From Plasmodiophora brassicae (taxonomy: Eukaryota; Endomyxa; Phytomyxea; Plasmodiophorida; Plasmodiophoridae), in contig JASFAU010000005.1 in the NCBI GenBank assembly GCA_039704465.1, positions 124,001-188,000 of the forward strand: a DNA stretch of 64,000 nucleotides, read 5' to 3'. Of the stretch, positions 9,103 through 20,249 are shown one piece after another (the first letter of the stretch is position 1; the number at the start of each line of letters is the position of its first letter). The notes beneath the pieces are model-generated. The model was not told where the DNA came from, did not search any database, and was given only the letters and a program-made list of their open reading frames with translations. The position numbers and the translations under genes are program-made.

Positions 9103-12100
9103 TCAATGATCACACGTTGGTAGGACAATCTGCCTCGTGGGTTTGCCACCAACCTTGGCGTACATGGGGACCTCTACGAATCGCTTGCTCAATGAGTTTC
9201 TTAGGCTCGAGAAAAGCTTATTTGTGTTCACCGAGAGAGCCCGTAACAACCCATAACTCTTCGAGGCGGTAGATTTCCGGCTGATTGTTGGTATGGCCTC
9301 AAATACAGTCAAATCCATCCACCAACGTTGATGGATGCCGAACATGTTCGTGAATTGAAGATCGACGACTAATGGCAGGGACGTGTTTCCCTGCGCTGCC
9401 GCTAGGGCTAGCTGGAGAACGCTATTGGCGACGCACATTTTCGGGTTAATGAAATCTTGCACGTCGCATTGCTTCATGGGGTCAACATTCTCTCCGAACA
9501 CCCTGGCGTAGATGTCTCGATGCAGCAAGGCACCCTTTGCCAGCGTAAGGTCGGTAGTGGCATCAGCAAATGCTTCGCCTTTCCAGTGAAGTGCGATGCG
9601 CACGTTGCCCCAGGAAAAATCAAACGGTGCGGTGAACGGTAATTTGGTCACTGAGCAGCAGCGACCATGAGCACGCTAGGATCATCACAGCGAACGCAAA
9701 CTATTTACGAACCCATCTTGAATCCAGCAGAATACGAATTGGTAGATACCAATGCGTATTCGAAAACGAAACCTGAACTGTTGCCCGTTGAAGGTTTCGA
9801 CCGGTCGATTGGAACCTCAAAGCTGACACCGGAGAAGATACGCGATACGAAGTTCGCGTAGGGTCCCGCGCTCGGGTGCGCCCGGATGACAGCTCGCCGT
9901 TGCGAAGACTGCATCAGGCCATCGTAGGCAGCTCCCAACTATATCATACGACTCGTCAGCAGACCGGTACTGCAGGAGTAAGCGGGCCCGACCATTTCCG
10001 TGTCCATGGACTCAATAGTGACGTTGAAGAAGAAGTCGAGGCCGCCATTCGAGAACATGGTTGGCAGCGTCAGCGACATTGGCTGGACTGTGATGTCCAA
10101 AACGGGGAATGTCCCATAGTCAACTGTGAAAGAGCATTCAGGAAACGTCAACACGAATGGGGACGACACGACAGCAGTCGTGATCTGCAGATGGTTAGGT
10201 GGAAAATCAAAGATGCAGACAGTTAGCATACCTTGAGCCCTATCTGAAGGATCAGCCCGAACGACGTTACGAGCCCGGTCCTGTCGTATGGACAAAGCGA
10301 CCCTCGCATAAAGCATGGGATCTCCAAATCGGTCATGCCGTCGCTGTCAACGTTGCCGATAGGATCTATTCGGACGATTTCGAACTTGAACCTAGAAAAC
10401 GCTTAAGAAGACCAGAATCCCTGATGAAGGCAGCGGACAGCGCTAGACCTAGACGTCATAGGGATCTTCGTCAAGTTGACCCACGAGTAGAAAGGTGTCA
10501 GGTCTGATGCAGCGTTGTGCTGGGGCACCAAGTGGATTGCGATTCTCGAGTGACCCTGCGGATTGGAATCAGCATCTTGGTTCATATAGTAAGCATGTGC
10601 TACGCTTTGGACCCCTTCTAGTAGGACACGTGCTAGAATGTCGGTCAGACGGCGCTCCCTGGTAAAGCTTGTTGTTCCAATTTCAATATCGAGCTTAACG
10701 TGATATTCTCGTCCGCTCGTTATTAGCATGGGCTGGAGGCAAAGTGTGCCGACCTCCATGAACCGGCGCCTCTTGTCATCATATACCAGCACAGCCATCG
10801 GTTGCAGGGCGACTCGAATCGCACAGGGCAGCGTTACAGCACTCATTGTCTTAGCGACACGGACGCATACGACCTGCCGATTCGAAGTGACATCAATGAC
10901 GAGGTCGGATCCGATCCGGGTGGGATGTGCTGGAAGGTCCCATTGCGGATGATTGTACGTCACTCGAGAGAAGGCCCTGGGGAGCCAACAATGGCCGTCT
11001 TGCCTATTACGAACTTCGATGGCGGGAATATACGGTAGCGAGAATACCTCCCGCGATACCGTCAATCGGACGGTGACAAAGACGAGCGAGCTCGACTGAG
11101 TAACGCTTAACAGCTCAACAGTTCCCAGACGTCGTCCCAAACCAACCCTCTCGAACACACTTACGACGACTTCGGGGACGTTTTCAATTCTGAAATGCGG
11201 TCCGACATTCAGTCGACACAACGCGCGAACCGCGACAACGTCGTCGTTAACGTCGACTGCCAAAAGGTCGACGAGCTCGACAAGTGATTGGGAATGTGAT
11301 GGAACGGTCGCTATCAGACTCTGGACGGGGCATGGGGGCAGTGACACGGCAAAGAGGTTGACGCGGGCGTCAACCGCGAACGGATGCCACTGGGCGTTAC
11401 GAACGGCACCCGATATGTGAACTGATGGGAGAACTCCAGTATGCAGAACGTCGTTAATGAAAGAACCAAGGTGGAATGCGTCATGGTAACGGGAGACGAC
11501 GAGCCGCGCCTGAAAAGCAGAATGCCGAAACGAACTGTCAAACGTGAATGCGTCCCATTCGACGCATGCCATTCTGTTGTGACCATCGGCCACATCAACC
11601 TGCCCGCCAGGGACAATGACTGTTATGGGCGGAAGCGAAGACGTCGACTGCGACGATGCCTTGGCAGCAGCGCCTTTGAACGCGGGAGCTGTGACGAAAA
11701 CGTTAAGATCGCAACTTGCATCGACTACGATCGAGTAATCGATATTCGGGATGCTGGGGCGAACCCCGCGAGGTGGAATCGGAATCGGAATTGAGACTTG
11801 GGTGAAGAGCCTCGACAGGAAATTCGATCCCGATCGGCCGCATATCTAGACAGAACAACGAGACATGAGCGCGGAGATATCGGCAATGATGTTCACGACG
11901 CACCGTCAATTGGGGCAAGTCATGGAACCCATTGGCCATGGATCGGTGGAGCAGAGAAACCGCAAGCTGCTCATCGGCGAGTTCGATGTCAATAGTGAGC
12001 TTGACAGGGACGCGCCTCCCTGATTCCACGACGATCACAGACACGGGCAGGATTGTAATGACCGCCATCAACGACGTCCCCGCAACCATCAAGTCGAACA

Positions 12101-14420
12101 CGATTTGCGTTAGCTGAACATCCATGGTCCATTGTACCATGACCGACGTCTCAACGTTGAGGACAATCCCAAATGGATTATCTGCCGCCCGTCGCACGTT
12201 AACGATGTCAACCGATACGTCGCCTAGCAGGCCATTGGACGGCGGAGACGGCTTCGGTCTCGAATTCGATGGCGACGATACAGAATGCAGGACTGCTCCC
12301 GATGAGCTAAATCCGTTCCCAACATTTGAGCTCATGGGAGACGTTAACGCAAGCTGGAACGTGACAGGCGGCATCTGAAATCTGGTCAGTGCTAAGGAGG
12401 TAGTTGAAGAGCGCTTGCCTACCTGGTCGATTACATCTTGCAGCATGCATGAGGGTGGCTGCCCTGGAGAAGGGACACCGGTAACCTGAATCGACAAATC
12501 ATCGGCACCGGATGCGATCGACCTGATCAACGCTTGAGTGCGTAGCAGTTCAGATGTTGACTGTTGAGTCGGAATCTGGACAGTGGACGTAAAGTTGCCC
12601 TTCTTTGGGGATAGCGTAGCGGCCCTGTTTGTAGCGAGCGCGACCACCTTGCCCTGGGAAAGGATTTTCGCGTTAATCTCAGGAAGAGGTACTGAAAGAC
12701 GAACGCCGGGAAGTAGGGCCTCCATTTCCCATGCAATGGTAGCCAGCAAACCTAACAGCTACGACTCAGAGCGCTGTGGGATCCGTCGTGGAGCCACTGT
12801 TCACCTTGCTTGGGTGAGTCGGCCGTTATGGCGATCGAGGTGACCTGAGGCGGGTTCGGTCGCGGGGCTCCAGTGGGCTCGTTGAGGACCACGATTTCGT
12901 TACCGCTGAAAGGGAACGTAATTGGAAGGAGGAATAGCGGCTGCAAAGACAGCATCGCCGTAAACGATACTTTGACATGCGTCGGGGTCTTCGCCACCGA
13001 TCTCGCCAACAGCTCCGACACCCTGAACATACGTCAGCTTGCGTTCGCAATGCAGGATACGGTCGGACTACGCTGCCCGGTTCAGCACGTTCAGCCTCAT
13101 AGCAATGTTGACCAGATTGTCGCCGGGGCCGAGAACGCTTGACGATTGTCGACTCGTCGTAAATTGCGGTAATGGAATGGCACCTTTAAGGAATGGCTTC
13201 GAAAACCCGTCAGTGGATACGGCGAACGCCACATCACTGATGCCGAGCGATGCTGTCGAGGGGTTGAACAGCACGCCGTCGAAGTTGACGGTTATGCGGT
13301 CGCTGCACAGGGAATCGATCGCCATGTCCACCATGAAGAACTGGCTCGACGCCAGCTTGCCGAGCTGGATACCGACCATGCCAATGTACACTGAAAGCAC
13401 GAGCACCGAGCTCAGCATAACGGCACAGATCGCGCGCCGGCACCATCGACGTCTCTTCACAAGCAGACTGTCGTCATCCTCAGCATCGTCCTTTTTGTAA
13501 GCGCTTGCCGATACGAGGCTGTTCAAACACGTGTCCCTGCGAACAGGATCGACAGAAACGGCTTTGGCGACGATATCGGCACCAAGCGGATCGTCGACCG
13601 ACTCACACTGATCTTCGTCCACTTCATTTCGGTCTGTGCTCGCCTCGGGCCGGTCTTCGTCGGACTGGTCTTCGTCGGACTGGTCTTCGTCGGACTGGTC
13701 TTCGTCGGACTGGTCTTCGTCGGACTGGTCTTCGTCGGACTGGTCTTCGTCGGACTGGTCTTCGTCGGACTGGTCTTCGTCGGACTGGTCTTCGTCGGAC
13801 TGGTCTTCGTCGGACTGGTCTTCGTCGGACTGGTCTTCGTCGGACTGGTCTTCGTCGGACTGGTCTTCGTCGGACTGGTCTTCGTCGGACTGGTCTTCGT
13901 CTATCTCAGAATTGACGTCGCAGTTCGATGACTCGCTTTCAAGACTTCCTGACAGCAAACACGACAAGTCCAGAGGGTCTGTCTCGGCTGAACGGTCGTC
14001 TCCCTCGTGTACGCTGTCGATGACAGCAACGTCGTTGCCCTCGGGACCGGAAGGACCCACATCGTCGCGTTGAACCTGCCGTTCGTCCACTTCCTGTTGG
14101 GCGCCGTTGATGGCAGACGATTCAATTCCATCTCGACCAGACGGGTCCGCATCATCGTTTTGTACACCTTGTCGACTCCGACAACCGTTTTCAGCGTCGA
14201 CCTGGTCGACACTCCCGTCATGATCAGTGGCAGGTTCGCCTTCCATGTCGGCTCGGTTGCGGGCCTTCCGGAACGCAGCTGCCCAGACATCATCGTCTCG
14301 TTCGCCCCGCGACACCGACCGCGACCTGGCATCGGCGTGGTCCGCGGCATGCTTGGCGTCGTCGTCCGCACGCGGTCGCCGCGGGTCGGCCTGTGACGAC
14401 GACGGCGACCCCGTCGTCAT
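9103..14420 (-). CDS. giant LEA2/DUF3712-like single-pass membrane protein with DEDQS repeat
   Basis: I read a multi-exon gene from [10 protein letters not shown] (ATG 14420) to VLPTCDH and stop at 9103, roughly 1,500 aa. Residues 1-330 are acidic and disordered, with about sixteen DEDQS repeats. A single transmembrane helix follows a basic stop-transfer motif (KRRRWCRRA, then [15 protein letters not shown]). The rest is a chain of beta-rich modules with recurring LEA2-style patterns such as [25 protein letters not shown] and [11 protein letters not shown]. This layout resembles fungal vacuolar/membrane proteins with DUF3712 or LEA2 domains such as Tag1. Similarity is by pattern, not proven homology. 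Introns are seen near 13015-13065, 12747-12805 and 11850-11930. It may be two genes if an unnoticed break lies between 9650 and 10400. Confidence 0.55.
13651..13905. repeat. 15-bp coding minisatellite, 15 perfect units
   Basis: TGGTCTTCGTCGGAC is repeated 15 times without a single mismatch from 13666 to 13890, flanked by one degenerate unit on each side. On the minus strand it encodes tandem DEDQS in the acidic N-terminal tail of the LEA2-like protein. Perfect identity, including third positions, points to recent expansion. Confidence 0.95.
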
Positions 14421-14654
14421 GGAACGTGGCTGGACGGCAACGAACAGTTGTTCTCCCAAGTGACCCCGACCCGCCGCCCCGAACTTGAGGGCCACCCCAA
14501 CTGGGCGAGAACTTCCATTTTGTGACTCGGGCCAGCGTCGGCCACGTAACGTGTCCCGGTAACCGCCACCCGTCCGCAGTCCCGGCAAAAGCTCCCTCCC
14601 CCAGTCCTGTCAACACTCAACACTGACGAGCCGGCCTCTACTAAGCGTTGGCGT

Positions 14655-17176
14655 TTACTGGTTATCAAAGTCCATGATGGTGGTCGTCGGTGTTGACTGC
14701 TCGATTTCAGCCGAGGACGGCGTCGAGGTCTTCGTGAAGACCCAGGAGGGTGTCGATCGGGTCCGTCGCGCACGAGGGCCTGAGTGGCATGCAGCGGCGG
14801 CGCCCCCTTCTAAGGACAGGTCGCTGGACACCACCAGGCTGTATGCCTGTCCATCACCTTGGCGAATCTGCAAACGACCCACTTCTCTTAGGGCGTATTA
14901 TCTCGCGATCGTTGTTCCGATGGCCTCACCGCTTGAGCGCGAACTTCGATGATCAGTTCAGTGTCGCGGGATGTCTGCCTTGGAAAGTATCGCAGGACCT
15001 CCACCGGGTTCACTGGCACATGATGACACCGTCACCCTAACCGCATTGCTCATGTGCGGGACCAGCCCCCTTACCTCGATCGGGGAGATCACCGTGGTTG
15101 CCCAGGCCGAACGCACCTGTCGCCGTGTCCAGCACGACGAGGTCGAGGTCGTTGATGAGCGTCGGGGCGATCGGGCTGCCAGGCGGGTCCGTCCACGTTA
15201 ACGCGATCCGGACCTGGCTGATCGCACCCGCTTTCACACAGACCCGGTAGACGTGGTTCGTGTTGTCGGGTATGACGGCCTTGTCAACGACGAGCAGGTG
15301 GCCCGGCGCCTCGTAGAGGACACGATCGAGCTGGACGCGTCCCCACCCTTGGTCGTTATCGGGCGCCGGGTACCTGGACTTATACGTCGGGCACCCGGAC
15401 CTGGATGTCAACTCGACGCCACTCGCCACCATCATCGCTTTCAGCAGGGACCCACTCGGCACCAAGTTCATCTCGCGGCGGAACCATTGGCGAACCAGGA
15501 GCAGATGCCCAGAGACGACCGGGGTCGCCATCGACGTCCCGCTCATCGTCGTCGTGCCGCACGTCGTCCCACTGTCCACTGATACGGTCCCGTTGCCCGG
15601 CGCGATCACGTCCGGTTTGATACGACCGTCGTCGGACGCTGGTCCTTGCGACGAGAACCACGCCAGAACGTTCAGCTGCCCGTTGCTCAACGATGCACCG
15701 ACTGTCAGGGCGTTCTTTGCGCCCGCCGGCTGCCCGATCGTTGCCCTGCGGCCACACGCGCCCGCGTTCCCGGCAGCGTACACGGCCAGGAACGTCGGGT
15801 TCTCGTACATGTACGTGTCGACGCCCTCGCTCTGCGTGTTGTACGGGATCGGGACCGCCGATCCCCAGCTGTTCGAGTGCACGGCCGCACCCGCACCCGC
15901 TGCCCAGTCGAAGACGACGGCCATGTCGTCCGGGATCGCCATCCCCATTGCGCTGGACAGCATCCCGTCGAAGAATGCTATGCGAGCGTGTGGTGCCATG
16001 CCGACGTTGCTCGACAGGCCGCCGCGATCTGTCCCCACGATCGTCCCGCAGACATGCGACCCTAAAGCCCCGCTGCGGGTCAGCGTCCGTTCGATGGGCG
16101 CACACGAACGAGAGACGTACCGTGCCCATCCGGTTTCTCGTCAGTGGAGTCCGTCTGCATGGGGCCAGGCAACGGGCTCACGACGTACTGCACGATCTTG
16201 GAGCGTGTCAGGTCGGCGCCGACGCCTTGGGACTGGTTGAACAGCGGTGGGCCATCGGGACCCGTTGCGAACGCGCAATGGGCCGTATCAATGCCAGTGT
16301 CCAGGACGCCGACGACTTCGCCGTCGCCGGTCAGGTTCAGCTTCACCGACAGCAGATCCGGGTCATTGTACGGCCTGGCACCAAGTGCCCCGTTCTGAGT
16401 CGCCGCACGCGCGTGATCGTTGTACGGCACGCTTAGGAACGTTCCCTCGACGAACAATGTTGTGGGCTGGTCGGCAATCCACGACGCCAGTGCGATCAGA
16501 TCGCTGTCCCAGGCCTGTCCTGCAGTACGGCAGAGAGGTCAGCAGCATCGCAACGGTGTGGAGAACGAAACGGATACCTCGAAGGCGGATGACGCACCGG
16601 GTGTTGTCTTTACCAACGCAGGTGGACGTGACGCCGCTGACGACGCCAGGACGGAGGATGCCGGTCTGACACATGGAGTGATGCAGCGAAAGGCAATGTG
16701 TTTCACAGTCGGCCATAATGACGACGAGACGAGCATGGGGGCCGCAATAGGCTTTGGACTGGCGCGCGAGAAGCGGCGGGGACACTTTCATCGCCTTGGG
16801 CATCTTCCGCACATGGCAAGCTGACTCGTTCAGGCGACGCGCCTCCGACTCGTTCAAATACACAACGAACCTGAAACATTCGTTAGACGCACGGGGCTAA
16901 TAGCGCGAACAACGGCGGCGAAGGGCACCGGTCATTAGGGAGAGTGGCATGTACGCGAGTACAAGCCCTGTTGAAGTGGGACAACATCTGATTCCGTTGG
17001 TGGCGTCCCCTGACAGAGACAACGAATGGGGACAGAGCCACGACAGACATCTGTCCGGTGTGGGACATCATCCCATTGCGCTCATGCGCTTCAGGGTGCT
17101 GCTGCTGTCCGACTGCCACGCTCGCCGCCCACACGACCAGGAATGGAAGCGCCACCGTTATCGATGAACACGCCAT
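14655..17176 (-). CDS. secreted subtilisin-like serine protease (S8)
   Basis: The gene starts at ATG 17176 with a signal peptide (MACSSITVALPFLVVWAASV). A propeptide follows, with FVVYLNESEARRL after an intron ending near 16873. The catalytic triad is intact: Asp in GVLDTGIDTAHCAF, His in DGHGSHVCGTIVG (completed across an intron at about 16032-16095), the oxyanion Asn in YAAGNAG, and Ser in MSGTSMATPVVSG. After the peptidase domain comes a beta-rich C-terminal domain (VRIALTWTDPPGSP, DLDLVVLD), spliced to VNPVEVLRYFP and then AIRQGDGQAYSLVVSSDLS, ending MDFDNQ at 14655. This is the layout of secreted protist and fungal subtilases with a P/jelly-roll-like domain, used for extracellular proteolysis. 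Exact intron positions in the propeptide are uncertain. Confidence 0.85.
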
Positions 17177-17484
17177 ACGTGATGATATTATCGAACTGGG
17201 CGACCTGCCACATCGACACAGTTGTGGGGTTGGCGTGAGTCAACGCATCCGTTGGAAACGGTGGACTGCCATGCGGGACCTGCTGATGCTGTCCTGATTG
17301 CTGAAAGCCGAGAAGCACGCGACCCGATCTAGGTTGTCGGGCGAGACGGGCGGAGCCGGCGACATTGTCGAGGTGCCCTTGACGTTCCCATTCCAATATG
17401 TTCTGCACGAAAACATTCGCGAAACCCATCGTCCCTTGTGGCTCATTATTGGTTGCAGTCGGTTTATTGCAGTCGTCTGTGATG

Positions 17485-18415
17485 CTAGGTGGCCATCTTC
17501 GATGGGGAAGTGGTTGCTGTCATGTAGTCTGGTGGTGGCTCTTCCATAGCAGGTATCGTGCTCATCGGGTACGCGCCTGGTGAGACAAGGACTTGCGGCA
17601 ATAACGGTGGTGGTGCCCGGTTGGGAACAGCCTGTTGCGGCTTCCTTCTGCGACAACACGCCCCTGCCAGGCAGCAGCAACATATGCACGCTGCAACTGC
17701 CACGACGAACAGGATGGTGCAGACGAGCAATATGATTAAGAGCGCGGCGGCCACGTACCCGTTACTGCGATCGTCATCGCGCCCTGAACCGTTCGAGTAC
17801 GCGAGAAACGCACGAAAGAACGTCACGGTCGTATCCTCCACTAACGGCGTCGACAGGTGAAGCGGCACACTGATTCGACACCCAGACAAGGCTGTGGTCT
17901 GCAGGTCACCGTCAAGGCCGCAGGTACGATTCGCCAGGTTCACGTTGGTGTAGAAGGACCAGCACAGGTCAATCTCCCGGTCGTCAGAGAGCGGGATCCC
18001 CCCAACTGCCGTCTGAGAGCGCATTCCATCAACTGCCGCATGGTCAGTCATTGAACCCGTGACGTTCCACCTGGAGACGTGATCCTCTCTCGACGACCGC
18101 ACACTGGACTGTCTCATTGCTGCACGATGACACGACTTGCATGGTGAGCGCGTTCACCCATTCGCTGAACGCTGCAGCATCGTGCACTGTACAGTTCACC
18201 AGGGCGCGATTCGGGTCGTCGACGCTGTCGTGATAGTCATAGCGCGACGGCTGAATCGCCATCCGGCGTCCCGATTGCAAACTCGTGCAGTTGGCCGCTG
18301 ATGCTGGCAGGGGCCATGCGGGCGACAGCAGCAGATTCTGGCAGCACGGCTTGGCGTTAAGCAGCCGAACGACTGCCAGGATGACGACCGCTACGACTTG
18401 ACGGGCGGCTACCAT
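17485..18415 (-). CDS. type I membrane protein with small Cys-containing ectodomain
   Basis: ATG at 18415 opens a signal peptide (MVAARQVVAVVILAVVRLLNA) followed by a Cys-rich start (KPCCQN). A short intron near 18065-18100 is needed to join NETVQ to WNVTGSMTD. The ectodomain is about 180 residues, with several N-glycosylation sequons and Cys residues. A strong transmembrane helix follows (YVAAALLIILLVCTILFVVAV), then a Cys cluster (CICCCCLAGACCRRR) likely to be palmitoylated. The cytoplasmic tail is Pro-rich and ends with a PPPDY motif of the WW-domain-binding or endocytic kind. I do not recognise the ectodomain. A surface receptor or adaptor role is plausible but inferred. Confidence 0.65.
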
Positions 18416-18767
18416 GGGGTTGACCCAAGTGGCTCCGCCCGCCCGAGCCTGCGGTTGCACTCATCCAGTCACTGGAACGTCAGGTGTGCAGGTGCGCCTG
18501 CACTGGATCGAAAAGGAGGCTGGGCCGATATACATACAAAGCGCAACGTCGTCCGGTGACAGGTTCCGTTCGTTACAGTGGAAGATGGCGCTGATGGGGC
18601 GGGATTGTTCATGGGGTCACGCTGAGCAATTCACAGATCGGCGGCTGACGTCTGTTCAATACATCAGCGCTCCGTTCTGCCAACAGCACTCGTGTGCATT
18701 TATTCCCACAAGGATGGCAACGTCAGGCCCATCGAAAGAGATGACGGCTTGAGTTCCGCCGCGGGGT
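18416..18767. other. intergenic, nothing recognised
   Basis: The gap between the type I membrane protein start and the end of the next minus-strand gene. No conserved motif, RNA gene or repeat was seen; it holds the promoter of the membrane protein and the 3' end of its neighbour. Confidence 0.4.
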
Positions 18768-19922
18768 TCACGCCGGGAACGGGAACGCAATGAACGTGTT
18801 TGTCTTGACGTTGCATTGAGGCTGTCCCAGCATGAACGTATTGGCGTTGGCCGGGATGGCCGCCTGTTGCCCAGTCCCAAAGAACCCGGCGTCGGTCACC
18901 TTGTTCAGCATGCGGTTGTAGGTGCCATCGTTGAGCGCGGTCAGCAGATAGTTCGTGCGGATCTTGAAATTCGCAAGCCCGTTCGTGCACGCCAGGCCCG
19001 ACGCGCCCAGCTGAAGGAACCCGGACCCGAAGCCGTTGATCTCGGGGGTGAACTGGGCGACCACGTTCCCGTTGCCATCGCTGACGAGGCGTTTGGCGTT
19101 GAAGAAGCTGTTCTGCTGGACCGGGAAGTTGACGGCCTGGCCGTTGTTGTCGACGAACGAGAAGGACAGCTCAAAGTACTCGTCGCAGGGGACATTGCCA
19201 CCTGGGTTGGCCGCGTCCGGCTTGAAACCTGCCCCGCCCTTACTCGTCTGAACCAGCAGCTGGATCGCGTTGACGCCGTTCGAGCATTGCCCCGAGTACG
19301 TCACCGTCACTGGATCCGCATTGACAAACATCGTCGTCGTCGTCGTCGCTGTCCGGTTCGCGGTCGTTGCTGCCGGCGTGGCTGGAGGAGCGGCACTAAC
19401 CTGAGGGACGGGGCAGGGTGGCGCCGGCGCCACAGTCTGGCCTGCAGGAGCCGGTGCCGGGGTGCTGGCCGGCGCCGCCGTCGACGGGGCCGCCGCTCCG
19501 ATTGGAGCGTCCGCATTGATCGCGACCGGTTTGCCGTTCTGGGTGTAGGACAGGATCCTGAACCCGACGTCGATCTTGCCGGCGTTGCAGGTCACGCCCT
19601 GGGCGGGATCGAAGTCGAGGAACCCGGCGACGCGGTTGACCTCGGGCGCCTGCGTCCCGACCACGAAACTCGGCGGGTTGCCCTGGGCGGCCTGCCCGTT
19701 GAAGATCTGTGCGGGAGCGGCGTCGACCGGCGTGTTCGTCGCCGTGCTGACCGTTTGCACGGTGACGACAAAGTTGTCGCCAGGTTCCGGGATGCCCAGG
19801 CCCTCGACGGCGAACTGGCCGCGGATCCGGTTCCCGACCTGGAAACACGTGTCGAAGTCGGCGGTCAGGGTCAGGGCCTGGCCGAGGCCGACCAGGGCGA
19901 TGATGCCGGCGATGCGTTGCAT
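18768..19922 (-). CDS. orphan secreted protein, two beta-rich halves joined by Ala/Pro/Thr linker
   Basis: Uninterrupted frame of 384 aa with ATG at 19922 and an N-terminal signal peptide (MQRIAGIIALVGLGQALT). Two globular regions, about residues 20-130 and 200-384, each contain a few Cys (DTCFQVGN, GVTCNAG; GQCSNG, VPCDEY, GLACTNG). They are separated by a linker rich in Ala, Pro and Thr (about 140-195), including a TTTTT run. No transmembrane segment or GPI-type tail is present, so it is probably released or wall-bound. No family is recognised. The domain-linker-domain design and the TTTTT linker echo the 2.9-5.7 kb secreted protein, but no direct sequence similarity is evident. Confidence 0.75.
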   Translation of the reverse strand: MQRIAGIIALVGLGQALTLTADFDTCFQVGNRIRGQFAVEGLGIPEPGDNFVVTVQTVSTATNTPVDAAPAQIFNGQAAQGNPPSFVVGTQAPEVNRVAGFLDFDPAQGVTCNAGKIDVGFRILSYTQNGKPVAINADAPIGAAAPSTAAPASTPAPAPAGQTVAPAPPCPVPQVSAAPPATPAATTANRTATTTTTMFVNADPVTVTYSGQCSNGVNAIQLLVQTSKGGAGFKPDAANPGGNVPCDEYFELSFSFVDNNGQAVNFPVQQNSFFNAKRLVSDGNGNVVAQFTPEINGFGSGFLQLGASGLACTNGLANFKIRTNYLLTALNDGTYNRMLNKVTDAGFFGTGQQAAIPANANTFMLGQPQCNVKTNTFIAFPFPA

Positions 19923-20249
19923 GGTGGCGAGGTCGGTTGGCGGTATGGCCCCGGGCCCCGGGCCCCTGCCCCCGCGTCATCGGGACCAACCTCGCCCTCC
20001 CAGTATTCCAGAACGGACCCGAACCCTCTCGAAGAGCACACTGTTCGCGACCCATCAAGGCCTGAACGTCGGCCTGAAGATACCATTTGGCGGGTGGCAC
20101 AACCGCGTTGGTCTGGGCTTGCCACCCGACCCTTGCCCCTGGGCAAGTCGAACTGAGTGATCCAGTCGTCGGCCGTAGTTGTAAAGGCTGCTGCACATTC
20201 TGTATTTGCCTGACGTCGGGTGTGGGTGTTGGGGGGGGGGATAGCAGCG
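19923..20249. other. intergenic with G-tract
   Basis: No gene was found. The region contains an uninterrupted G-tract near 20231-20240, just beyond the stop codon of the CFAP43-like gene, and the promoter of the secreted protein on the minus strand. Confidence 0.5.

Noticed and set aside
17091..17429. 112-aa minus-strand frame upstream of the subtilase
   Set aside because: No recognisable motif, overlaps the subtilase start, and composition is unremarkable; treated as intergenic.
20230..20240. G-run as G-quadruplex
   Set aside because: A single G-tract without further spaced tracts cannot form an intramolecular quadruplex.
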